Origin: a virus
IMG/VR virus record: IMGVR_UViG_3300042691_053485
Location: 120,535-184,534 of that record
Direction: 5' to 3' (one strand)
Length of the DNA: 64,000 nucleotides
The notes under the pieces are model-generated. The model searched no databases, was not told the origin of the DNA, and saw nothing but the letters and a program-made list of their open reading frames with translations. Below, in pieces: positions 27,879 to 35,915 of the stretch. Position 1 is the stretch's first letter, and every line of letters begins with the position of its first letter. The position numbers were made by a program, and so were the translations under genes.

Positions 27879-27899
27879 ATAAAAGTTCGAAAGTACATT

Positions 27900-28376
27900 A
27901 TGGGTTACGATAAGATTGCGGTTATGTATAGGATTGAGCCTAAAAATTGGGATAAAATATTAACCCAAGTTAAAACCTCAGATATATACATTGACTTAAA
28001 AGAAAATATAAAGGGTCTTGAACAAGAACCACATGTTACGATTCTTTATGGAATCGAACCAACAGAAGATAAGAAGAAGCTTTTAAACATTTGTAAACAA
28101 TTCCCAAAAATCGAGATTGAAGGCACAGGTGTGAGTATTTTTAAAAACGAAAAGTTTGATGTTTTAAAAATTGATGTAAACCCCATTAAGCTGCTCCCGA
28201 TTCACAATTTCTTGAAGGATAACTTCGAATTTGAAAATGATTATCCCGATTACCATCCTCATATTACTATTGCATACTTAAAACCTAACTGTGGTAAAAA
28301 GTATTGCAACCCTAACACTTCAATAACTTGCGAGGCAAAATCTGTTTGGATTAGTGGACCAGGATTTAAAAGTTAG
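27900..28376 (+). CDS. 2H phosphoesterase (LigT/2'-5' RNA ligase fold), 158 aa
   Basis: Two HxT motifs define the family: EPHVTILYG near residue 44 and YHPHITIAYL near residue 120, about 75 residues apart, in a protein of the right length. Family members hydrolyse or form 2',3'-cyclic or 2'-5' phosphodiesters at RNA ends; viral members may also cleave 2-5A or cGAMP-like messengers. In this phage it could open 2',3'-cyclic phosphates left by RNases, which would feed the Hen1/ligase cassette, or disarm a cyclic-nucleotide defence. The N-terminal extension before the first motif is about 40 aa. C-terminal Cys residues (NCGKKYCNP) may bind metal. Confidence 0.85.
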   Translation: MGYDKIAVMYRIEPKNWDKILTQVKTSDIYIDLKENIKGLEQEPHVTILYGIEPTEDKKKLLNICKQFPKIEIEGTGVSIFKNEKFDVLKIDVNPIKLLPIHNFLKDNFEFENDYPDYHPHITIAYLKPNCGKKYCNPNTSITCEAKSVWISGPGFKS

Positions 28377-28404
28377 TATAAACTTTAGCTAAATACATAG
28401 TATT

Positions 28405-28878
28405 ATGGAAACTATCTTTTTAAATTCTGACTTTTATAGGTTCAATCCTGACATGTTCGAAAAGATTCTAAATGAAGTCTTCAAGAATTTAATCGACCTT
28501 ACCGAAGAATATCCGGATTTCCGATTTTGGTTTTACTCCATTTTAAAGCCTGGAATATTATTAGGGGAGCGGGTTATAATAATTAAAGTTTTTAATGAAA
28601 GAATAGTTGGAATGTCAATTCTAAAAAGTACATTTACAGAGAAAAAAATCTGTACATTCAGAGTTATAAGCGATTATCAAAAGATGGGAATTGGCACTGA
28701 ACTAATGAGGCAGTCAATTATCGAATTAGAAACGACAAAACCTCTAATAACTGTTTCCGAAACTCGTGTGTACGAATTCTCAAAACTTTTTGAAACATTT
28801 AGTTTTAAAAATCATAGCGAAAAAGATTCCTATTATATAAAGGATAAGAAAGAATTTATATTTAACCACGCATTATAA
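28405..28878 (+). CDS. GNAT-family N-acetyltransferase, 157 aa
   Basis: The acetyl-CoA binding motif A is visible as TFRVISDYQKMGIGTELMRQ near residues 93-112 (Q/RxxGxG/A), preceded by the central strands VIIIKVFNERIVGMSIL. Length is typical. The substrate cannot be read. Phages use such enzymes to modify host proteins, tRNA-conjugated toxins or hypermodified bases. It stands between the 2H phosphoesterase (28-bp gap) and the Gp88 gene (100-bp gap). Confidence 0.75.
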   Translation: METIFLNSDFYRFNPDMFEKILNEVFKNLIDLTEEYPDFRFWFYSILKPGILLGERVIIIKVFNERIVGMSILKSTFTEKKICTFRVISDYQKMGIGTELMRQSIIELETTKPLITVSETRVYEFSKLFETFSFKNHSEKDSYYIKDKKEFIFNHAL

Positions 28879-28960
28879 CTTAGCCAAAAGATAATTAAGA
28901 AAACCAAAACGCTTGAATTATTAAGCCGATAACAAAACCTAATTAAACTGAATATCTTAA

Positions 28961-28968
28961 TATTTATA
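28961..28968 (+). promoter_or_regulatory. TATTTATA element before Gp88-like gene
   Basis: TATTTATAAGAAAAGAAAATG: the word ends 10 bp before the ATG at 28979, in a clear 100-bp intergenic gap. Confidence 0.45.
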
Positions 28969-28978
28969 AGAAAAGAAA

Positions 28979-30064
28979 ATGGTTATCTTAATAAGTGAAC
29001 AGCAAATAAAGAAGCTTAAAATAAACGAAATAGATTGGAAAGGGGAATTTGAAGATGTGAAAACGGTTTGTCTCTCTCAAGAAGCAATCGTTGACTATTT
29101 AAATCAAGTCCGAGCCAATGCAAGTAAGGACTATGGCAAAAGAACTAAGTTTGATGTTAAAATGCCCTTCATCCATTCTAAATCCGCATTTTTTAAAGAC
29201 AACCCGGATGCAACAATTGATGTTCAAGCATTTATTGAACGAATTACTACTCCGCCAAAAACAATTATAAGCCAGAATTCAAAAATGAGTAAATCGGGAG
29301 GCAAAAACCAATTTGTATACAACACAGGCATCCCGGCATTTAGAGGAATTGTTTATGATAAGGAACAGGATAAGTTCTTTGTGATTAACACTTGCCCTGG
29401 CGCGGGTTCATGTGTTTCGATTTGCTATGCAAGAAAAGGAAATTATATCCAATATTCACAAGCCTACGATTCTTTTACAAGGAGATTAAATCTTCTCCTC
29501 AACGACCCAACAGCCTATCAAACGCAGTTGTATAATGAATTAAAGGCTCGTGCAACAGAACATAAAGCATTAACAGGTTATAAAAATGAAGTTGTTATCA
29601 GATGGAATGATTCAGGCGACTTTTTCACAAAACGTTATGTTCAAATCGCAAAAGATGTCATTAAAGATTTGCAAGCATCTGGCTATAATGTTATCGACTA
29701 TGCTTATACAAAAATGGCAGATGTTGCAGCCGCAGGAGATTTAGGAAGCACGACATTTTCAATGGGTGCTAATAAGGAGCAGACAAAAAAAGCACAAAAT
29801 ATTTCATCACAAAAACTTTCACTAGTAATCCCAAAAGAACTGATGAGTGGCATTGAAATTCATACTTATGAAGGCGAAGACCAATATAAGCAAAGAGTTT
29901 CAGACTTCTTCTCAATCCCTGTCGAAGAATTGGTTACTTATGATGAATTCATGTCTTCACCAAAAATGGACTACCCATTCTATAATGTAATTGTCACACC
30001 AAATGATGGTGATGATGCAGCCCAAAGACCAGACGTAAAAAGAATTCTTTTATCTGCACATTAA
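28979..30064 (+). CDS. Gp88-domain protein with hydrophobic-x-E leader, 361 aa
   Basis: Residues about 130-150 contain TCPGAGSCVSICYARKGNY, the signature of the phage Gp88 family (CPGA..C...CYA), whose biochemical role is not established; the clustered cysteines suggest a metal site. VVIRWNDSGDFFTKRYVQIA and IDYAYTKMADVAAAG follow in the usual order. The N-terminus MVILISEQQIKKLKINE resembles the leader at 7948 (MRILISEEF) and not the Gp88 core, so it may be a separable targeting peptide. The next gene starts immediately at the stop codon and carries a similar leader. Confidence 0.75.
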   Translation: MVILISEQQIKKLKINEIDWKGEFEDVKTVCLSQEAIVDYLNQVRANASKDYGKRTKFDVKMPFIHSKSAFFKDNPDATIDVQAFIERITTPPKTIISQNSKMSKSGGKNQFVYNTGIPAFRGIVYDKEQDKFFVINTCPGAGSCVSICYARKGNYIQYSQAYDSFTRRLNLLLNDPTAYQTQLYNELKARATEHKALTGYKNEVVIRWNDSGDFFTKRYVQIAKDVIKDLQASGYNVIDYAYTKMADVAAAGDLGSTTFSMGANKEQTKKAQNISSQKLSLVIPKELMSGIEIHTYEGEDQYKQRVSDFFSIPVEELVTYDEFMSSPKMDYPFYNVIVTPNDGDDAAQRPDVKRILLSAH

Positions 30065-30832
30065 ATGAAGAGTGTAATAAAAAAGATATTACAAGAGACT
30101 TTACTAAAAGAGGCATTAATGAGAATTGACTCTGATGTCAATTTGATTTATGATAATTTTTTTAAAAGTGATATTGACACAATTGCATCAACAGGTATTA
30201 TAACTCCTGATATGTTTAAATCAGAAACCACTACTACAGATATCCTTAGAAGTGAATTATGTGTTCAAGCACATAAAATAAATCCCTGTACAATACGGAT
30301 TAATACGCCGGAAAATGGAGTCCATAATGCCTATAAACCTAGTGAAAACTTAATAAGCATAACCATAAATAAAAATGCTGTTAATGTCTCCCTAACAGAG
30401 TTTAATGGTGATGTTCACGCCACTTCAAAAGGATTAGAGCAGCCTGCAAATCGTTTTTTAGCTGAGTTTAGCGAGCATAAGTTAAAAGGTACTATTCATC
30501 ATGAACTTGTACATTGTCTTGATGACTCTTTACATAATTTCCACTTATCAAAAGAGTTAAATATTCCCGGGCGTAAACTATACATTAGGGGAGTTCCTCA
30601 AATGTCAAGCTTTCCTGAAGTCCAAGCCCTTATTCATAATATTCACCAAGCAAAAAATAAATATCAAGATATTTGGGATGAGATTTCATACGAGGAATTA
30701 TTAGATTATGTACCACAATTAGATATAATTAAAAGAAAACTTTATAATGTTGAATATGAAGACTTTTTAAAACGCCTTAAAAAGAGAATGTACAGAGAAG
30801 GACTTTTAGGAAAAAAAATGTACAATTATTAG
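30065..30832 (+). CDS. Zinc-metallopeptidase-like protein with leader, 255 aa
   Basis: The segment GTIHHELVHCLDDSLHNF near residues 138-155 contains HELVH, the HExxH zinc-binding and catalytic motif of zincins. A third ligand is not obvious. The N-terminus MKSVIKKILQETLLKEALMR is an amphipathic leader with ILQE and LLKE, resembling phage head-targeting peptides cleaved after hydrophobic-x-E. It is coupled to the Gp88 gene without a gap. If packaged, it could act on host proteins at infection; it could also be a maturation enzyme. The peptidase assignment rests on one motif. Confidence 0.6.
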   Translation: MKSVIKKILQETLLKEALMRIDSDVNLIYDNFFKSDIDTIASTGIITPDMFKSETTTTDILRSELCVQAHKINPCTIRINTPENGVHNAYKPSENLISITINKNAVNVSLTEFNGDVHATSKGLEQPANRFLAEFSEHKLKGTIHHELVHCLDDSLHNFHLSKELNIPGRKLYIRGVPQMSSFPEVQALIHNIHQAKNKYQDIWDEISYEELLDYVPQLDIIKRKLYNVEYEDFLKRLKKRMYREGLLGKKMYNY

Positions 30833-30843
30833 AACTTTTAGCA

Positions 30844-30851
30844 TATAAATA
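30844..30851 (+). promoter_or_regulatory. TATAAATA (T4 late-type word) before gp47-like gene
   Basis: CATATAAATAACG matches the T4 late -10 consensus TATAAATA on the coding strand, just upstream of the hairpin at 30857-30890. Confidence 0.35.
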
Positions 30852-30856
30852 ACGTT

Positions 30857-30890
30857 AAAGGATGCAGCAAACTAAAGCTACATCCTTTTT
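30857..30890 (+). terminator. Hairpin with T-run directly before a start codon
   Basis: AAAGGATGCAGC pairs with GCTACATCCTTT (one mismatch) over an 8-nt loop, followed by TTTTT... and then, 3 bases on, the ATG of the gp47-like gene at 30893. It can terminate the Gp88 transcript or act as a leader hairpin controlling translation of the next gene. Confidence 0.75.
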
Positions 30891-30892
30891 CT

Positions 30893-31705
30893 ATGATTAA
30901 AAAAGTTATCCATACCGCAGATTGGCATCTTGAGCCCAAGAAAAATCATGAGAAGTTTAATGATGCAATCGACAGTTTTATTTCAACAGTACAATTACAT
31001 ACCAAGGATTGTACTCCGGAAGAAGTTCTTATTGTTATTGTTGGAGATTTGTTTGATAATACTTCCAAAGAACCATCAAACGAAGCCTTCATCATTATGT
31101 TTGATGCACTACATAAGATTTCCTCACATTGGAAAACTGTAATCTCTATTGGGAATCACGATTACGACATTAGGAACCCAGAAAAGATGGATTATATAAC
31201 GCCCTTATACAACGCATTTGTTAAATTAGGGTGGAGAAATATAAAATATATGAAGTCTACAGAAGATTACGAGATTGAAAATCTAATCTTTAGCAATTTC
31301 TCAAATCATGATAGGGGGATACCTAATCCTCCCAAGTCGAATAAAACAAAGATTGCCTTATTCCATGACCCAATTATGGGGGCAATTAATTTTGAAGGTT
31401 ATGATTTAACAGAGGGACATAATCGCTATGATGTTTCAATTTTTGAAGGATTTGATATTGTAATGATGGGTGACATCCATAGACATCAACAAATCCCTTA
31501 TGAAATCCCTGTAGTTTACTCAGGAAGTTTATTCCAAGTTAACTCCGGGGAGTCTGTAAACGGTCATGGGTTTGTAATGTGGGATTTAGATAATTACACT
31601 TATAAGTTCATTGAGGTGGAAATAAACCATGGAATATATAAGATAACGTCTGATACATTTCAAGATGTAATTTCAGGCAATTTCAAAATCAAAAATCTTA
31701 AATAA
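30893..31705 (+). CDS. Recombination nuclease subunit, gp47/SbcD/Mre11-like, 270 aa
   Basis: The calcineurin-type nuclease motifs are in order: TADWHLEPKKN near residues 7-17, IVGDLFDNTSKE near 50, IGNHDYD near 85, FHDPIMG near 155, and MMGDIHRHQQI near 190. This is the Mre11/SbcD/T4 gp47 pattern. With the next gene it forms the exonuclease that processes double-strand ends for recombination-dependent replication. The start lies 2 bp after the T-run of a hairpin. The stop abuts the gp46-like start. At 270 aa it lacks a long C-terminal capping domain. Confidence 0.93.
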   Translation: MIKKVIHTADWHLEPKKNHEKFNDAIDSFISTVQLHTKDCTPEEVLIVIVGDLFDNTSKEPSNEAFIIMFDALHKISSHWKTVISIGNHDYDIRNPEKMDYITPLYNAFVKLGWRNIKYMKSTEDYEIENLIFSNFSNHDRGIPNPPKSNKTKIALFHDPIMGAINFEGYDLTEGHNRYDVSIFEGFDIVMMGDIHRHQQIPYEIPVVYSGSLFQVNSGESVNGHGFVMWDLDNYTYKFIEVEINHGIYKITSDTFQDVISGNFKIKNLK

Positions 31706-34336
31706 ATGATGAAACTGAAACAAAACTCAAAGATTATTTTTGAGTGGAAGGATTACCCTCATGTGATGACTAAGGCTAAAGAAAATGAGATAAAAGCAAA
31801 AGTCGCTGAGAAATATGGGATAAGTAAATCACAAGTTGAAGTACAAAGAATCTATCTGAAAAGAAATGATACTGGGGAGCGAATTTCGACATCTATATTA
31901 GAATCTATCCTTGATGCTGATAAGCTCCGAAAAACTTACATCGATTATTTAAATACCCAAGGAATAAAAATTTCCCCGGAAGATTTTTTCAAAATTGATG
32001 AAGAGGTTATCAAAAATATCTCAACCACAAATGAAGCTTCAGTAAATCGAAGATATAGGATAACTAAAATCAAAGGAAAAAATATTTTTTCGTATGGAGA
32101 TTTTGAAAGGACTTATGACACTGATGGTATAACCCTTATTGAGTCTAATCCCCCAAATATGGGTGGTAAAACTTCTCTTGCGAGAATGGGTGCTTTTTTA
32201 CTGTATGGGAATAAAATAAAGTACGGTAGAAAAACTGCAATAACATTTGCAGATGTATTCAACCTATTCACTGAAGATAACCTCGCTTATATACAAGGAG
32301 AGGTAGAAATTGGAAATGATGTTTATTTCCTTAAAAGGGAATTAAAAAAAAGTAAAACTGGTACTATATCCCATAGTTTCAACCTTTACATTGCAGATGA
32401 ATCAGGGGAATTCAATCAGGATTTCGGTAGAAATGCAATTTCGTTGAATCATAAAGATGCCCAAGCAACACGAAAAAAGTTTGAATCTGTCATAGGAACT
32501 TTTGAAGATTATTTATTTTCTTCATATTACGAAAGTCAAAATATTGAGAAGTGGCTTGAAACTTCAGAAACAGAAAGATACCGCCTTTTTTGTGAATATC
32601 TTGGGCTTGGATTACTCGATGAAAAATATCAAATTTCAAGCAAGATGCTCAATAGCCATGTAAAAACAGGCTTGATGAGTAAATTCAGCATACAAGAATT
32701 GCAAACACAAATTGAACAATCGGCAACAAGGATTGTTGAAATTGAAGGGCAAAAGGCAGATTGTGAACTTGAAAAGCTTTCTATTTTGGCTATGATTGAT
32801 GCAAATAGGAAGATTATCAATGGGCTTCAAGCAGAAAAGCTCGGTATTGATAATCGAATCATAAATGTAAATGAGGAAGACATCAAAAAACGAATATCGG
32901 ATATACAGTTAAAAATCGGAGCAAAAAATACTGAAGTTGAAAGTATTTCAAAAGAAATTGAAAGACTTTCAAAGGAGTTTTCTGAATTTTTGACTAAAAT
33001 AGGAAATGAAACCTTAGATAACCTAGATGTTAAAATTACCGAAAGAATTAAATCGGCTAACGAAAGAATTGCTGAAATTTCTAAGGAGATGCACGAAAAG
33101 GAAGCGGCACTCCTGAACATTATTCCATCACCTAAGCTAAATGAGGCAAAGGTCGCGATTAAAATGCAAATTGATGAAAGAAGAGCTGAATATCAAGTTT
33201 ATTTGACAGAAAAAGTAAAACTTGAACAGGAGCTCAAGAAGCCTTTTCCAAAGGTTACTTGTAGTAAATGTGGGCATGAAGAAGATGGTAAGAGGGAAAA
33301 AATGTTGACTGAAAATAAAATTTCTGAATTAACAGGAAAGCTCTCCTTATTTGAGCAAGAAGCTGTGCGACTAAAGGAGCGTTCACTCCAAATTGATAGA
33401 GAAATCGAACTAGACATTCAGCAAACCCAAAAGAGGATTACCCATGAAATCGTAACGATTAAAGAAAGTTCAGAAGGAGAAAAGAGGAAACTCAATGAAT
33501 TGCAAGTCAAGCTCCAGACGTTGGCTCATTATAAGACGATTCCTGAAAAAATATCGGCTAATGAAAGTTCTAAAGAGTTAATTATGGAAACAATTGAACT
33601 TTTGAACAGTGAATTATCAGGTCAACAACATTTAGCGCAACTTTTGCAAAACTCTAAACTTCAATTGGAACATAATGCTTCGTTAGATAGTCAAATAAGC
33701 AGCGTGGAATTAGAAATAAAAGAATCTACTATTAAAATTTCTAATATTGATAAAAAAATATTTGATTTATCATCGGAGCTTAAAGTTGAAGAATATAAAA
33801 TTTCCGCTACACAAGACAACATAAAAACAATACAGGAAGAGATTGTAAAAGAAAGAAGTTTAAAGGCTTATGTACAAGTGCATAGTGATGAAGGATTAAG
33901 CAAATTCATTATCATGTCCATTTTACCTCAAATCAATTCTGATTTAGATGAGATTTTAGATGGCACAGATTTTAAACTTTCTGTTGATTATAATGAAAAG
34001 GGCATAAGATTTGTTATCGAAAGAGAAGGTCGGAAATATAACCTATATCAAGGGTCAGGATTTGAAAAAACTGTATCATGTTTAGCCTTACATTGCGTCA
34101 ATGTTCGGATGACCAATCTACCGATTTCAAACTCACTCATACTTGATGAAATATTTGGTGGTGTTTCCTATATAAACCTTGATAAAGTCGAAGGAATTTT
34201 GAGAAAATTATGCGAAGTTTTCGATAATGTCGACCTTATTACTCACACAATGCCCGAAGGATTCAGAAAAATTTCTGATACAATCTTGAGGGTGGAAAAG
34301 AAAAACAATAAATCCGCCTTATGCAAGGCTTTATAG
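31706..34336 (+). CDS. Recombination ATPase subunit, gp46/SbcC/Rad50-like, 876 aa
   Basis: N-terminal ATPase lobe: ESNPPNMGGKTSLARMG at about residues 146-162 is the Walker A, with NPPNMGGKT in place of the usual GxNGxGKS/T, so the first Gly is missing. A long coiled coil (about 300-740) is broken by a zinc hook CSKCGHEEDG near residue 518. The C-terminal lobe has GSGFEKTVSCLALH as signature and SNSLILDEIFG near 811 as Walker B. The first 110 residues, before RYRITKIKGKNIFSYGDFER, are an extra N-terminal segment not seen in SbcC. It partners the gp47-like protein. It overlaps the sigma factor gene by 16 nt. Confidence 0.92.
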   Translation: MMKLKQNSKIIFEWKDYPHVMTKAKENEIKAKVAEKYGISKSQVEVQRIYLKRNDTGERISTSILESILDADKLRKTYIDYLNTQGIKISPEDFFKIDEEVIKNISTTNEASVNRRYRITKIKGKNIFSYGDFERTYDTDGITLIESNPPNMGGKTSLARMGAFLLYGNKIKYGRKTAITFADVFNLFTEDNLAYIQGEVEIGNDVYFLKRELKKSKTGTISHSFNLYIADESGEFNQDFGRNAISLNHKDAQATRKKFESVIGTFEDYLFSSYYESQNIEKWLETSETERYRLFCEYLGLGLLDEKYQISSKMLNSHVKTGLMSKFSIQELQTQIEQSATRIVEIEGQKADCELEKLSILAMIDANRKIINGLQAEKLGIDNRIINVNEEDIKKRISDIQLKIGAKNTEVESISKEIERLSKEFSEFLTKIGNETLDNLDVKITERIKSANERIAEISKEMHEKEAALLNIIPSPKLNEAKVAIKMQIDERRAEYQVYLTEKVKLEQELKKPFPKVTCSKCGHEEDGKREKMLTENKISELTGKLSLFEQEAVRLKERSLQIDREIELDIQQTQKRITHEIVTIKESSEGEKRKLNELQVKLQTLAHYKTIPEKISANESSKELIMETIELLNSELSGQQHLAQLLQNSKLQLEHNASLDSQISSVELEIKESTIKISNIDKKIFDLSSELKVEEYKISATQDNIKTIQEEIVKERSLKAYVQVHSDEGLSKFIIMSILPQINSDLDEILDGTDFKLSVDYNEKGIRFVIEREGRKYNLYQGSGFEKTVSCLALHCVNVRMTNLPISNSLILDEIFGGVSYINLDKVEGILRKLCEVFDNVDLITHTMPEGFRKISDTILRVEKKNNKSALCKAL

Positions 34337-35649
34337 AACTTGAAAAAAAATACCTTCCAACGATTGATTTGAAATTACGGAGGGAGTTTCCTGAAATTTT
34401 CAAAAGAAAAGAAACAGGGAAAAGAAGAAAAGTGCAAAACCTCACGGAAACAGAAACCGTGAGGCTTTTTGCCTTGTACAAATCAGGAAACGAACAGGCG
34501 AGTAATAAGCTGATACTTTCACAACTAAAACTTGTGTACTTATACGCTAAAAAGTTCCATTTATCGTTAAACGGAACTGCACTTCCGGAAGATGACATTG
34601 TTGGGTTTGCTAACCTAATTTTGCTTGAAATTTTACCGGAATACGAGCCATACATGAACGGTAAATTTTGCTCGCTCGCATCATATATAAGGACATGGCT
34701 TGAATACAACCTGTTAGCAAAAATTAAGGAATATGGTCTTGTGGTTAGACTGCCAACAAATAAAATATCTGAGCTTACACTTAGAAAACGTTATTTGGGA
34801 CATTACGTTCAGAAGCATAATGAGCAACCTGGGCATGGAGACTCAATAGAAATCTTTGAGAAGGGAGAACACCGAAAAATTGTGTTCAATCTATTAGACC
34901 AAACGATTGACATTTTCGTCAAACAAAATAACACCTTTGAATTTAAAAAGAGTGTTAATTACGACCTTAATGAATGCTTTGAAATCATCTCAGGGAATAA
35001 TACAATTCTTGACAATGAAGATGAAACATTAGAATATTTTGATTGCTTTGCAAGCGATAACACTCACGTTTTCGAGGATGAGTTTAAGGTTGTTTCTAAA
35101 GAAATTAATAAGGTTCTTGATAGCTTGCCGCTTAGAGAGCAAGAGTCTGTTAAACTTTTTTATATCGACAATGAGCAGCTAAAAAGCATCCCTTGTAAAT
35201 TAACTCCTAATTTTGAAAGCAGCAGTGAAACAAGAACATTACAAAAAAGCTCTTTGAACAGGATTGAGATATTTATAGAGGGCGAAGAATCCATTTCATA
35301 CGAATTCACATCGAACTATCATGTTAAATCTGAAGAAGCAACAGGTGAGATTAAAAGTAAATGTTTAACACCATTATTTGGACGAGAAACAGTGTATAAA
35401 ACTTCAGCAGAAGACTTTGAGTTTTCATTTGAAATGATGAAGCCTCTAAAGAAAATTAAAATTGTTCATCAGACAGTGAAAGATTCTAAAGAAGTTCAAT
35501 ATAGTATCACAGGAAATATATTGCAATTCAGTGTTGATTTTCAAATGGGATATATATTCACCCCACAAACATTCCTCAATAACATTGAGGCAATTTTATC
35601 AAAACTAAGAAGAAAACTTATTCACCTTCAAGACATCATAAAAGAATGA
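34321..35649 (+). CDS. Phage sigma factor (sigma-70 family, gp55-like) with insertion in region 4, 442 aa
   Basis: Regions 1.2-2 are clear at residues about 38-150: LTETETVRLFALYKSGNEQA, ILSQLKLVYLYAKKFHLSL, LPEDDIVGFANLILLEILPE, SYIRTWLEYNLLAKI and VVRLPTNKISEL. Region 4.1 appears as VLDSLPLREQESVKLFYID near 263-281. About 130 beta-rich residues then intervene before TPQTFLNNIEAILSKLRRKL, which looks like the end of region 4.2. Its place beside gp46/47 mirrors T4, where gene 55 lies near 47 and 46, so it is the best candidate for the late sigma factor. A terminator-like hairpin sits inside the coding sequence at 34440-34470. Confidence 0.82.
   Translation: MQGFIELEKKYLPTIDLKLRREFPEIFKRKETGKRRKVQNLTETETVRLFALYKSGNEQASNKLILSQLKLVYLYAKKFHLSLNGTALPEDDIVGFANLILLEILPEYEPYMNGKFCSLASYIRTWLEYNLLAKIKEYGLVVRLPTNKISELTLRKRYLGHYVQKHNEQPGHGDSIEIFEKGEHRKIVFNLLDQTIDIFVKQNNTFEFKKSVNYDLNECFEIISGNNTILDNEDETLEYFDCFASDNTHVFEDEFKVVSKEINKVLDSLPLREQESVKLFYIDNEQLKSIPCKLTPNFESSSETRTLQKSSLNRIEIFIEGEESISYEFTSNYHVKSEEATGEIKSKCLTPLFGRETVYKTSAEDFEFSFEMMKPLKKIKIVHQTVKDSKEVQYSITGNILQFSVDFQMGYIFTPQTFLNNIEAILSKLRRKLIHLQDIIKE
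34440..34470 (+). promoter_or_regulatory. Terminator-like hairpin inside the sigma factor gene
   Basis: CCTCACGG at 34440-34447 pairs perfectly with CCGTGAGG at 34457-34464 over AAACAGAAA, followed by CTTTTTG. It encodes NLTETETVRLF, so it is both coding and a possible attenuator for read-through from gp46. Confidence 0.5.
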
Positions 35650-35915
35650 AAAACCTAAATACAATACTACTTAGTGTCTGCTTAATCTTGACGCTTGCAA
35701 ATGGTTGCATGACCTGTACAAACAAAAAGCAACTTGAAGAAGTCGCGACACGGAATAAAAAAGAGATAAAGAAAGCAATCGATAGCGTTTCAGCAGCCCA
35801 AAGCCAACTCATTCAAAAAGAGATGGAACTTATGCTTATAATAGAAAACGAGGTCGATGGTAAAAACAAAAAGTCCCACGAATTAAAGGCAATTGTCAAT
35901 GAAACTAGGAAATAA
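35646..35915 (+). CDS. Small lipoprotein with coiled coil, possible outer spanin, 89 aa
   Basis: A signal peptide with lipobox LANGC (Cys near residue 21) is followed by a helical, heptad-like stretch of about 60 aa (KKQLEEVATRNKKEIKKAID and onward). Size, lipobox and coiled coil match outer-membrane spanin subunits (Rz1-like) or unimolecular lysis lipoproteins. It starts 4 nt before the sigma factor stop and overlaps the following membrane protein by 17 nt, and a predicted amidase follows, so the four genes form a compact lysis-type block. A spanin role is inference. Confidence 0.6.
   Translation: MKNLNTILLSVCLILTLANGCMTCTNKKQLEEVATRNKKEIKKAIDSVSAAQSQLIQKEMELMLIIENEVDGKNKKSHELKAIVNETRK

Noticed and set aside
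35574-35590. Hairpin CCTCAAT-AAC-ATTGAGG near the end of the sigma factor gene
   Set aside because: Short stem with 3-nt loop and no clean T-run; likely chance within coding sequence.
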